A stretch of DNA of 64,000 nt from Citrus sinensis (taxonomy: Eukaryota > Streptophyta > Magnoliopsida > Sapindales > Rutaceae), in contig NC_068562.1 in assembly GCF_022201045.2 (NCBI RefSeq), positions 6,182,001-6,246,000 of the forward strand. The letters run 5' to 3'. The notes below the pieces were generated by a model. It saw only the letters and a program-made list of their open reading frames with translations, made no database searches and was not told the origin of the DNA. How positions within the stretch are numbered: position 1 is the first letter of the stretch; the number at the start of each line of letters is the position of its first letter. The translations under genes and the position numbers were made by a program. Shown here piece by piece: positions 1 through 11,374 of the stretch.

Positions 1-230
1 ACTGCATTATTGAATAATAGATCAGTGATCTTATAATAAGCTGTAGAACCCCAAAAAAAAAAATGCAAGAAATAAGCTGAAGTTGCAGAGTCATTTCATG
101 ACCAGATCTTGAGAGTTTTATAGGAAGGAAAAAGAAAATGCAACTGCAGTGTCATATTGAAACTCGAAAAATATAGGGGAAATGAGAATTTCCCAACACT
201 AAGTAGATAAAAGACAATAAAAGGGCTCAC

Positions 231-827
231 CATAACAGCATATAGTTGTACATTTGTGTTTTTGCTACCCAAACGTTTTTTAATAGCTTTAATCACATCC
301 TTAGCATGCCTGCAAGTAAAGAATCAGAAACAATAGCAAAATATTAAGACTACAAATTAGCAATATGTCACATAAGTAAAGCTTCACAGTCCAAAAGCCC
401 CCAAAAAGTGAAAAGGAAAATCATCAATGAGCACCTCATAACTGTCTACTGTAAAGATGAACATTTTCCTTTGATAACTAAATGACTAATTTTTTTTTTT
501 TCATGATTTTCAGAAGTTCCAATACTATGAAAACCAAGCCACAAGAGGATTAGAGCACATTTAATCTAAGCTCAGCTCTATCTCCTCTAAGCAAACCTAA
601 ATCATCAATGAAACATTAAAAAATAAATAAATAAATCAATGCAACATTAAAGCACAATAAAAATGAACCAAAACAATAAACAAATATTATTTAATAAAAA
701 AAATTGGAGTGTTCTGTAAGTTAAACCTTTGATCACGAGCGACTAATTCACAAATTTCAATATTTTTCGTCCAATCCACGTCTGCAAGTTTCTCACTTGT
801 TGCAGAATTAACGAGCTCAGTGGCCAT
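231..827 (-). CDS. TOM1-like (TOL) ENTH/VHS protein, first two coding exons (partial)
   Basis: Two exons encode the N-terminus of a VHS-domain protein. TOM1-like proteins act as ubiquitin-binding, ESCRT-0-like adaptors sorting endosomal cargo. Exon 1 is 827-727 (start [14 protein letters not shown], ending within an Arg codon). Exon 2 is 309-231 ([17 protein letters not shown]..., ending ...LYAVM before a GTGAGC donor). The phases match (101 + 79 nt = 60 codons). The run [30 protein letters not shown] is the first helical part of a plant TOL VHS domain. The rest of VHS, the GAT domain and the C-terminus lie beyond the left edge. An AG acceptor 13 bases before the ATG (841) and a CAG/GTATGC donor at 3378/3377 suggest a 2.5-kb 5'-UTR intron. 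The family is secure; the member is not determined. Confidence 0.85.
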
Positions 828-3377
828 TTTTTGCTTATATCTGGAGATAAAAATATGTAGAAGGAAAGCACATGAATAACAATGATCTAAGTACAGCAAA
901 AAATAAAGTCAAACAAATGAGAGGACAACTATTGGGTTAAGTCAAATATTTTCCAACGAAATTAGCTGAAAAATCAGTGATCAGAAAGGCAACTCAGACA
1001 AACATTCACACTCCACATGCAGCCTGTTTTATCATTTTCTTTCAAAAATAAACTAAATTATCAAGCATATCTAAAGAGCTAATTGAGTTTCGCTATCCAT
1101 GCATCAAAGCTTCTACCAGAAAAAAAAAATAACTGACAATTATTTGCAAATATTGTTAACCTCACTAATATAAAAAGTACTGCGGAAGACTGATCATTCT
1201 AGAGTTTGCTGAAGCTAATTCTCACAGTTCAATAGGTACCACTCATAATTAGATTGAAAAATCAAAATTCCCCCAATGACAACTACAAGGCCATCTCATT
1301 CACAATCGACCACAATACAAAGGAATAACTAATCTTTGCACTAATAAAGCCAATTATCACATTTGCCACAGCATGACTGGCAACTTGATGTATTTCCAAA
1401 TAAAGAAAAAAGGTCTCAGATAAATCATGTTATTTTCTAAAGTGTTTTCCATAGTTAATGCATTAGGAAGTGTAAACATGTGTATATAACAAATTTTTTT
1501 TTTAAAAAAAGCTTTCTATTTGTCAAAACACTGGCGATGTATCAGCTAAGATCCCTGTCTGCACAACTTCCCCTTATGTGACGACATCCATGGCTACCAC
1601 ATGACCACCCCAGCCACCCCAACATCAATCCAGTATTTAATACAATTCAACATGCTGATGCCATTATCGTAATAACATTATCTAACTGTGTAAAACATCT
1701 TTATTTAATGATTATCTTTCTTCTAAAAGAGTGTTTGCATGGCTTTAACCCTAAGTTAGATTTCAAATCCCACAAACACGCATCTCAATCACATGATAGA
1801 CGTGAAGCCACAAAGCATTTACAAAATACAACATGAGAATAATTACGTAACAACAATGATAGGAAATAGAACCACTGCATCTGCTAATTTTCAAATTTTG
1901 ACATATATTAAACATACTTTTTCTCATTGAAGGGAAAACTAAAAGAAACTCTGGTGTTCGCAACTTCTTTGAAGTTGATACTGCATCATCGTTACTCTGC
2001 AAAACATTTGTTTTTGAGAAAAAAAAAGATTCAAGGTAAGATGAAAGCCATAGTACTTCATTAATTTTAAAGGAATGTGATTAAATATAGAGCAGAATAA
2101 AGCAGAGGTTAGATACAGAATAAAAATCAGATAGTGCTATAAAACTATGTGCTAAAATGATAACTTTAAGTTCATAGTACTTAAGCCGATTTCAGTTTCT
2201 GCATCAAGTTTGTTAGAGTAGACGACCTTAGAACTGTGTGTCAAACATTATGTTTTAAGATTAATAATATTCATATAGTTTTAGTTGCATGCATAAATGG
2301 TAGGTTGTCATTCATTTTATATGCATTGTTTATCAGATTGTAGGCCCATATATCAACTTGTACAACAATTAGTTGTATGGATTAAGGCTTACTCACAGAA
2401 GATTTCAATCATGAGGTCATGGTAACTTATTATTCACAATCAGTAAGTTGAACACCTCCTGATTACATTCTGACATATCAATGTGTCAACCTATATATAT
2501 TTATATATAAACATACATACACGTATGTATGCATGTATGCATGCATACATACACATACACATATATATTCCAAACTAGTTGAGAAGTAGATAAGTTAATG
2601 GAAATAATTTTTCTTTTTCCTCACTATTCTTTACAACAAATGTTGAAGCGTATATTGATACTATCACTTTCATGTTATATATAGGATGACACTTTCTATT
2701 AAACAACAAGGTAAAGAAGCTGAAAGTTTTTTAATCCATCTTGTGAGTAGTGTGAATAATGCACAAACTGACAAAGGAGAGGGAATCCTCTTTCAATGAA
2801 AAACATCAAGTCATTTATGACTTTTCTTCATAAAATTAGCATATTTTATAAAAATTCTCCCTTCTTTGTTTTGGTTACAAATTATTCCTACAAGAACACA
2901 AACATGCCAGATGGCAGATAAGTACACTGATGCCTGTATAAATTCTTGTCTAATCTCATCTAATTTGATTCAGAATGCAAGTTACAAAGTATTAGCATAT
3001 TGTTGCCAGTAGACTCTTTCTATATGGTGATTCTGGAAAGATGATTGTTGATTAGTTCAGATTTTTCACTAATAATCAAAACTGTCACTCTGCTCCTAAA
3101 CACTTTCCTTTTAGTTGCTAAAATTAACTCACATAAGCAAAATTATCTAAAAAATTTTGGAGCAGTATGTACTTGAAAATCATAAATTCTGCCGTGGTCA
3201 GATCGTAAGCAGTTGAAACAAATGTTACCTCAAAGATCTAACACAACAAACACAGGATGCGAACACGAAATCAACAGATCAACGGGTAAAGCGAAGGTGA
3301 ATTTAAATGAAACGAAAAAATTTTTTTTCCTAATTCTTGTTCTATAGAAAGGAAACAAATATAAAACGACGGCATAC

Positions 3378-3554
3378 CTGCGAGGACTGAGAGGAAGAGA
3401 GAGACTATGTGAAGAAAATTTAAGAAGAGCTGATATACACGAATTAACTTCAGCATTTCAATCAACGCTATGATGATGACTAAATTGACTATTGACTATA
3501 ACTCACTGACTGTAAACAGAGATAAAATTAGAGAAGCGAAATTAGTTGCTAACT

Positions 3555-3595
<41 letters not shown>

Positions 3596-3600
3596 AGCTT
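3378..3600 (-). promoter_or_regulatory. Probable 5'-UTR exon and core promoter of the TOL gene, with (CT)16 tract
   Basis: Upstream of the donor at 3377/3378 the plus strand holds a (CT)16 run at 3561-3592, which is (GA)n on the gene strand. Such tracts are common in plant 5' UTRs and core promoters. A G-box core CACGTG lies at about 3836-3841. The start of transcription is not visible, so this is inferred from position and splice-site pattern. Confidence 0.35.
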
Positions 3601-5787
3601 TATGATTAGCGTTTTGTTACTACCGCTAATTGTAATTTATTTACGCTGAGATTAGGACAGGGAGGAGGACTCTTTGCCCTTTTTTCAGTTTCGATGGCGA
3701 ATTAAACAGTAATGGGAGCAGCTGCGGCACGCCACGATAAAGCTAAAGCGGCTTAATATGTGCTGTGGTGGGGAAGGATTAGTCTAATTACACCGTGGGG
3801 TGACCTGTCTATTTTGACGCTTCTGTCTTTTTAGGACACGTGTTTGGACAGGGGGAGGGTTTCCTGACCGGGCTTTCTTCCATTTTCCACTTTCACCAAG
3901 TGTTTCCTTTTATGTATTTGTGATTTGTCAATATAATTGCTAAATTTATGAAAACGTTTTTTTTCAATAATTTTTTTTACATCTTAAATGTTTTTTCTTC
4001 ACTTCTTAATAAAATATTAATCTTCAATTGAGAATAATACTAAGTGCTTTGTATGTTATATATGTATCTATTTTTTTTTAAAAAAAAGAGTAAATAAATT
4101 TGAAATCGATTTTTAGTCGCCTAATATTTTTGGGATTTTATTTCGCTACCCACATCATACATATAATCATATATGCATATATGATTTAAGTAAAAGGCAC
4201 ATGAATAAGTATATGTAAAAGTGTATACTGAGATATTCAAAACTCTCTCCAATAGTTTTATTTTTTAATATCTTTCGATTGTTTACATTAATTTAATATT
4301 TATTTCAAAATATGGAATAATCTTCTCAATTATTATTATTATTTTTAATGTGCAACACGAGTACTTAACTAAGAAATCATCTATCTTAATGCTCTTCTCA
4401 TCTAAACATTTTTAACTACAAAATTCGGATGGAATCACAAGATGACATTAATACTAGAGTTGCCCAAACAAATCTTTTCATTGTCATCATTACAAAACCA
4501 TTCATGTTACCTGTTGCCAAAAGCAAGGCTTGGGGCCTCGAGGTACCACATACGTGGCTCACCGTAGGGTAACATTGTCTGGTCCCAAAAATAATATTGC
4601 TACTTACACAGATGTTGTTGCAAGAGAGCGAGTAACACTTATATTGGATACTCTCGAGCGTGCTGTGAACAGTGATATCTAAAGGAGGGGTTGTGCACGA
4701 GACAGCGCGTCGGGAATTGAGCAAATGTTCCAGCGCTTTGCTGGACTTGGATTCTCTTTCTCCTAGTTTTCAACTTCTAGTTTTAGATCGACTATGCTGG
4801 CTTTATTCCCCTGCACCCCCGACACCATCAGAAAGCGACATGTTAGAACAAATCGAACATCAATTTCTGATCGTTTCGTTATAGGCCGTTCGATCTAATA
4901 TAGCAAATTAAATGTTGTTGCAATTCAGTTATTGTTCACAACGCGAACGAATTGGTGACTAATCCTAAACAAATTTTGTCAAAATCCGGCAGAATTAAAA
5001 TCTATCTCATTTATTAAACAAATCTTTATTCCATGCTTCATAATTCAAATTACATTTATTTGATAAATGAATTTTCGTTAAATGTACAAATATATTTTTT
5101 TATTTGTTTAATTTATTTAACAGAATTTATCAACCAATCAAAATAAAATTCAATTCGTTTAAATTTTTTATTATATATCAAATAATAACTAAAATCAAGA
5201 AAAAAAATCACAAATAACCTTATAACTTAGTAATTTTTGTTTTCTAAAATTTAAAATTATAAAGATAAATAAGTAATTCAATTAACTGAATTAAACTCGT
5301 ATTCAGTTTGTTTATGTTTAATAAACAAGACATAAGCTAATAAACGAATTAATGAGCTCCAACCTGAATTTAATTAATTTATTTATTCAGTGGATAAATA
5401 GAATTTGACCTATTTATTTAAAATTTTCAAATCCAAAACTATTTTGGGCTCTTTCAAATTACTTTTGAGAGATTTAAAAGTAATTTTGAAAAGTTAAAAG
5501 TTAATTTTAGTGTTTGATAAATTTTTTTAAAAAATCACTTTTGACAAAGTCATCCCATCCTACAAAGATTTAAAAAAGCACGAAATGAATGACTATTCAA
5601 AATATAATTTTGAAAATCAGTTTTATACTTGATACAATTTCATACATATCCTTACATATAATACAAAAATCTAAATTACTCTTATTCAATTAAGAAAAAC
5701 AAATCATTGAATTTAAAGAGATTGCTATTATTACCAATTATTTCGAGATAACAAAATTAGAATATTTATTTTATTTATCAATTGTCT

Positions 5788-5845
<58 letters not shown>

Positions 5846-6206
5846 CAAAATAAAATATATTAAATATACATATTGATACATATAAATTTAATTTAACATT
5901 ATGTCTATTTTAATACTTTTCATTATTATAGTAGTTTAGTAGTAAGATTTATTAAACACATACGATAACTTTTAATATTTACAAAATTTTTAAAAATAAA
6001 ATTTATCAAATATTTAATTTTTTATAACTAATTATTTTTACAGTACATTTATAAATAATTATTTTAAAAGCTAAAATATTATCAAATTAGTTCTTCATTC
6101 AAATTAAAAATTAGTTTGTAATTCGAATTAAATAAACAAATCTCGACCCGTATTGCCAGTGCTACAGGACCTACATTCTACAATCCATTGTTAGGCACAC
6201 AAATTA
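3600..6206. other. AT-rich intergenic DNA
   Basis: No convincing gene. It includes poly-A/T tracts and, at about 5,000-5,420, tracts rich in ATTTATTAAACAAA-like words resembling the inside of the hAT MITE at 43.2 kb, probably old MITE debris. Around 4,530-4,870 the base composition is less AT-rich and short frames are open on both strands. None could be assigned to a family, and a TAA interrupts the most coding-like plus frame at about 4,681. Confidence 0.5.
5788..5840. repeat. Compound microsatellite (TA)n(GA)n
   Basis: About ten TA units run straight into seventeen GA units with no interruption. Likely length-polymorphic. Confidence 0.95.
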
Positions 6207-6341
6207 GGGTCTTGCTAATTTACAGTTGATTGTAACTTACAGTCCACACAATGATCACGTGGGCCTACGGTCACGTCATTATTTTTTTGTATTTTTTTGT
6301 ATGGGACGCAACTTACACTGACTGTAACTTAGCAAAAGCCC
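6207..6341. mobile_element. Small MITE-like inverted-repeat element (135 bp)
   Basis: The left end GGGTCTTGCTAATTTACAGT matches the reverse complement of the right end (GGGCTTTTGCTAAGTTACAGT) with a few changes, and a further TGTAACTTACAG-type inverted match lies just inside. The flanks CACAAATTA (6198-6206) and GCAAATAAA (6342-6350) could be a decayed 9-bp target duplication, which would suit a Mutator-type MITE. There is no coding capacity. Confidence 0.5.
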
Positions 6342-7587
6342 GCAAATAAAAACGTACGAAAACAAAAGGCAGAATAAATATCTATAATGAAATAATGAAA
6401 AACTATCGCCTTATATTGACTGGCGATTGTACTTTTTTATAGCTGAGCATTGTAAAATATTGACAGTTTTTAGTGAGTGCTAATCGAATTGGGATGTCAG
6501 TGTGGGAAAAAATTTCAAAGAGTTTTTAATTAATTAATCTTAAAATAGGAATGATGAATCTATTTAAATGGGCTTTGTTGGCTCCACCTGCTAATAAATT
6601 GCCCAATCTCGATTGTCGGGCTAGGCCTAACATCAAGTTCCTGGACCTCAGCCTCGATCTGAGCAACTGAGTTCAATTCTTCAGTTTAAGTCTTTTAAGA
6701 ATTAAGATGTTTAATATTTTTATATGGTAAATTTATTCGAAAATAACTTGAGGTATCAAAAATAATTGTCTAGCCTAGACTGGAATCCAGATTGAACTTG
6801 GGCAATGCGGGCAGGATAATACCCAGCCTAAAGATGAAGTTCGATCGATCCCAAGCATCATCATTTAATAAGCTCGTGGTCTTGGCTGGAACTCGGACTT
6901 TATATATATATATATATATAATATTATTTTAAATAATTATATTTATTCGACCTATCTACTATACATATATATGTAGAATTTTAAATATTTAAATATTCAT
7001 AATTTTATGTCTAATTTCGTTAAAATAAATTAAAAAATTATAAAAAAATATTACAAAATATAAAATCCATGCATAAAAATTCAGGTTAAAAAAGGGGCTC
7101 GATACTGGACTTTTTAAGTCCAACCTAGGTGTCTAAAAAGTTTATCTAGATTGAATCCGGACATTAACCATACTAGAACCAAACTCGAATTTTGTCATCC
7201 CTAGGAATAGTGAGGAAAGTGTATCAACTGCATTCCACTTCAACTATGTACTTCAAAAGTGAAGACAAAAGATTCAACATTTCATACTTCCTGTTTCACT
7301 TAACCTTATTCTTATTTTGTCTTGTTATTTTATTTATATATTAACACGAAAGGTTAAGGCATAAGGGGATGAGTCGTGGCTTTCAGGCATTCACTAGCCT
7401 GGTTGCACTTTTGGGCCAGTGGCCAGTCGTTCCAAAATGACCAAACCCGGTAGACAAAGGCGGAGTTTAACTGATTTTTTTCCCCCAGTCAGACTGACAT
7501 AGTTAGCATTTTGGGTCCGAGTTGAATGCAAGAAAGCGAAGGCACACGGGATTAGCGTATGTCTATTTTTCAGATTTAGAAATGACA
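6342..7587. other. Intergenic DNA, possible old hAT fragment
   Basis: No gene seen. At 7,180-7,203 the end ...TTTTGTCATCCCTA is the complement of a typical plant hAT terminus (TAGGGATGACAAAA). A similar TAGGAATGATGAA sits at about 6,546, so 6,546-7,203 may be a degenerate hAT-type element, but no matching 8-bp flanks were found. A (TA)n run lies near 6,901-6,920. Confidence 0.3.
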
Positions 7588-7592
7588 ACGAT
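7588..7592. repeat. Target-site duplication (left), AACGA
   Basis: AACGA immediately precedes the 5' LTR and recurs directly after the 3' LTR at 18,624-18,628. A 5-bp duplication is the size produced by Ty3/gypsy integrases. Confidence 0.93.
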
Positions 7593-8410
7593 GTTTGGGA
7601 GGGATACTGTTTGGGACAAATGCGTCGAAGGGACCAGGAATGACGAGCAGATATCTGATGGCGGAGTTCTGCGAACCGGTGTGTTCCGTTAAAGCCTGGC
7701 GCGTGGAAGAACAGGAGCAGAAATATCATGCTCGTCCACGATGTTGTCGTCCGCGAGGCCAATTCCTATAAGAGGCATAAGGCCATTCTGACTAGAGATC
7801 GAGAGGCGAGGAGACCCGGTCGACGGCAGTTGGCAAGACGTGCTCTCCAGCACGAGAATCTAGGCACAACAGCCACGCTTTCCCCAGAACCGCGACGTAA
7901 CACGCAAGATCTCACAGAACCATGACAGCCACACTTTCCCCAGAACCGTGGCGTAACACGCAAGGTCTCACAGAGCCATGGCAGCCACGCTTTCCCCTGA
8001 ACCGTGGCGTAACACGCTAGATCCCATGTTTTGCCCATAACGCAGCAGTTGGAGTCCCATACCGTCTCGAAAAGAGCGGAAGACTGAGATTCAGAGGAAG
8101 CCTATAAAAAGGTAGCCAACGAAGGTAAAAGGGTTGGCATTCTTGAGATTAGAAGAGAAAAAAAACCTAAAAAGAAGAGAAAACCACAAAAAACGCCATA
8201 AGACCTGTGGCAAGCTTTTCCCGAACCTTCATATCTGACTTGAGCGTCGGAGGGTTTGCGCCGGGAAAACAACCGGCGTACTCTGACTTATCTGTGTACG
8301 CAGGGACCTCTGGAGAAGAAGCCTGGCGAGGAGACCTCCTGGTCGTGACGAAGTTGATCGAGTAGAGATCCTGATCGTAGAACGAGGAGAACCGGAATCT
8401 CGCATCAACA
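7593..8410 (+). repeat. 5' LTR
   Basis: Begins TGTTTGGGAGGG and ends CATCAACA, giving TG...CA termini. A TATA box (TATAAAAA) lies at 8103-8110. A 56-bp unit is repeated about three times at 7871-8034. Substitutions relative to the 3' LTR include an A/T change in the GACGAGC(A/T)G stretch, A/C near 7730, two in the ATTCTGACTAG stretch, G/T just after the TATA box and T/C near 8362. Confidence 0.95.
7871..8034 (+). repeat. Three 56-bp tandem repeats inside the 5' LTR (U3)
   Basis: Units start at 7871, 7927 and 7983 with AGCCAC(G/A)CTTTCCCC, each carrying an AACCG(T/C)G(G/A)CGTAACACGC core. They lie 70-230 bp upstream of the TATA box, where plant LTRs hold enhancers. The same triplet recurs in the 3' LTR from 18,084. 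Confidence 0.85.
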
Positions 8411-8413
8411 TTT

Positions 8414-8431
8414 TGGCGCCGTCTGTGGGGA
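8414..8431 (+). other. Primer-binding site (tRNA-Asp-like)
   Basis: TGGCGCCGTCTGTGGGGA lies three bases after the 5' LTR. The first nine bases and the final GGGGA match the complement of the 3' end of plant tRNA-Asp, as is usual for Tat-clade elements; the middle is diverged. Confidence 0.75.
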
Positions 8432-8488
8432 TCCAGAGCAAAAAGCTTCTGTCGATAGCAAGAAGAGGGGTGGAGTAAGCGAAAGGCA

Positions 8489-11374
8489 ATGGAGATAGGA
8501 GGAAGTAGCGCACAAGGGGGTGACATAAGGCTTAACGATTCCGTGACGCTGAGGGAGGTAATCAGCGAAGCACGGGAAAAAGTCATGTTCGACCGGATGG
8601 AGCGAATGGAAAAGCAGATGGAAACCTTGACAACCATCCTGCATGAGCTGCGGAACGAGCGAAGGGTAACCCAAGAGGGAAGGGTGAGAGGCGGTGGAGC
8701 GGCACCAGGTACCGATAGTGCGGAGAAAAGTCAAACCGCTGGGAGATTTGGTGGTGAGAGAGGTAACGTACCTCTGCGGGGAGAATTTCATAGAGAAAGA
8801 GAGCAGTCCCCGGTAAGACAGACTTGTGACGGGGGCGACGGGGTGGTGAATGCAGAGGAAACAGAACTGAGGCAACACTTACATGATGTAGAGCGAGAGC
8901 GGGATCAAGCTGCAGCACGCGACCCTGGTCGCGCAGGACAGCTGGAGGAGGAAGTGCGAAGGCTAGCGCAAATAATTGACGACATGCAAGGGAGGAACAG
9001 AGCCCCTGGTTGGAGGATAATGCTGGACGGGGAATCACCGCTCGCAGCAGAGATCATGAGGGCAGTTATTCCGAGAGATTTCCGCCTCCCCGACCTCAGA
9101 TACTCGGGAAGAACTGACCCGCTGATGCACATAGAGCGCTTCAACGACATAACGGGGGTACAAGAATTATCTCCATCCCAAAGGTGCAGGGTGTTCCCAC
9201 TATCCCTTGAGGGACGTGCACGAGAATGGTACAGGAAACTTCCTCGGGGCAGCATAAAAACCTTCGAGCAGATGTGCCAGGAATTCGCAGAGCAGTTTAG
9301 TGGGGCAATGTCACCGGAAGATGACATGATGGAGCTGAAGAGCATGAAACAGGGGGAGCAAGAAACCCTTCGGGAATTCATCAAGAGGTTTCATCGGGCT
9401 GTCCTCGACTTGGGAGCCTTCAACCACCCTCAGGCGTTAAGGGGACTGAAAGAAGGGGTGAAGATAGGAAGGCTGTGGTACAATTTGAGAAGCCCAGCTA
9501 TTCAAACGTATGCAGCCGCATACGAACAGGCTAAAAGAGACATCGAGATTGAGGAGGAGAAGGCTGCACGGATCAAGACAGACCAGTTGGAAGGATTAGG
9601 GAGGAAAGAGAAGAAAGCATTACCAACCAATGGGCCGATCAGGAGGAGGGACCACCAGATCTCCGGTAGTGGAGCAGGAGGTAGGGTAATTGCTTACCAG
9701 CCTCATCAGAGGCCGCCACAGTATCAGCGCAGCAGGGCGCCACCTCCTCGTTCCCCAGCTAGGGAGCCTTGGAGAAGACATGATTCGGCATCCGGCGATC
9801 TTCATCAACATTGCCACGGTAGCAGGACGAGCAGACCAGAAGCACTCCCACCGCCCCCAACTCACAGTGGGGCAAACAGAGAAAGAGCAGTGCATCTGGT
9901 CGACCAGAACCAGGACTATGGGCGGTACACTCCCTTGAAGATGCCCCTGGATGAGGTGTACGAGGCCATAAAGGGTCGAGGGCTGCTGCACCTCCCTACA
10001 CCAATAACAAAGCTACCCAACAGGAGGGATAGAGGACGTTATTGTAAGTTCCATGGCACCCATGGCCATACCACAGCAGAGTGTAGAGATCTCAAGACCC
10101 AGGTCGAAGATTTGGTGAGAAATCGGTACCTGGACGAGTTTATGGATGGGACTTTCCCGATGGTGGCCACAACAGATGAAGGGGAGCAGAGTGATGGAAT
10201 CTTGAGACACGAGCCGCCCGCAGCAAGGGTGATAGCTGGGGGCCCAACGTTGGCCGGAGATTCGAACAGATCGAGAAAAAATTATGCCAGATACGCCATG
10301 ACCAGTAAAGAGATACTCTTCAACACCCCAGCAGCCAAACGAGTAAGGGTCAGGCAAGTGCCAATCATGTGGACGGATGAGGATGAGGAAGGGATTCTAT
10401 ACCCCCACGAGGACGCTTTAGTCATCAAGGCTACGGTCGCTAGCAAGAAGTTTGACCGGATACTGGTTGATACGGGGAGCTCAGTTGATGTGCTATTTAA
10501 GTCAACTTTGGAAGAGATGGGAATAGCCGACCGGAAGTTGGAATACACCAACACCTCCTTGAAGGGGTTCGGAGGAGGGAAGCTGGTCCCTCTGGGCGTG
10601 GTCGAACTGCCTATCACAATCGGGAGCCCCCCGACAGAAAGAACAATGATACTGGACTTCGTCGTAGTGGACGAGGAAGGTCCTTACCAGATGATCCTAG
10701 GTCGGCCATTTTTAAGGATGAGCAAAGCGGTGTTGTCCAACCATTATCTGGCTCTGAAGTACCGGGTGAATGGGGTAGTCGGAGTGGTACGAGGAGACCA
10801 GAGGATCGCAAGAAGCTGCTACTCCTCGGCAGTAAGGGAGGCGATGCAGATAACATCCCTCGATACCCGAGTGGAAAACAAGACTGGCAGACAAGAACCC
10901 GTAGAGGATCTAGAAACAGTAAGCATGGGACCAGAGAACCCGGGAAAGACGATCAGAATCGGGTCGAGACTTGAGGGAGAGCAAAAGCAGGAGTTGGTGA
11001 AATGCTTACAGGCTCATGCCGACGTGTTTGCCTGGACACATGAGGACATGCCAGGGATTGACCCAGAGGTAGCATGTCATAGGCTGGCAATAAAGAAAGG
11101 TGCTCGGGCAGTAAGGCAGAAGAGGAGGTGCTTCAACCAGGAGAGGTATGAGGCTGTAAATGATGAGGTGGAGAAGCTTCTGAGAGCAGGGTTCATTCGG
11201 GAAGTCAATTACCCAGAGTGGATATCAAATGTGGTGTTGGTAAAGAAGGCAAACGGCAAGTGGAGGATGTGTGTGGATTTCACAGACCTCAATAAGGCGT
11301 GCCCAAAAGACAGCTTCCCTTTTAACAAAGATCGATCAGCTAGTAGATTCAACGGCTGGACATGGTCTGCTTAG
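8489..11374 (+). pseudogene. Retrotransposon gag-protease-RT (5' part of gag-pol), frameshifted
   Basis: 961-codon frame. The retrotransposon gag domain spans about residues 205-330 (RTDPLMHIERF..., GRAREWYRKLP). A zinc-knuckle-like C/H/H/C cluster (CKFHGTHGHTTAEC) is near 517-530. The aspartic protease active site VDTGSSVDVLF is at about 658, with ILGRPFLR downstream. The start of reverse transcriptase (RMCVDFTDLNKACPKDSFP) is near 930. After SFP the frame slips and ends after 17 foreign residues (NKDRS...WSA), while RT continues in the +1 frame of the next ORF. The simplest reading is one extra base in the TTCCCTTTTAACAAAG stretch at about 11,318-11,333. Gag forms the particle; the protease processes it. 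Confidence 0.92.

Noticed and set aside
1763..2002. 79-codon minus-strand frame upstream of the TOL ATG
   Set aside because: Lies in the inferred 5'-UTR intron and has no similarity I recognise.
7394..8878. Minus-strand frames of 90-157 codons in the LTR and early gag region
   Set aside because: Shadows of the GC-rich LTR and of gag; copies recur in the 3' LTR where no gene is expected.
11271..11325. ATG at 11,271 as the start of a separate pol ORF
   Set aside because: The 18 codons after it are out of frame with RT homology, which is encoded in the other frame across this stretch.
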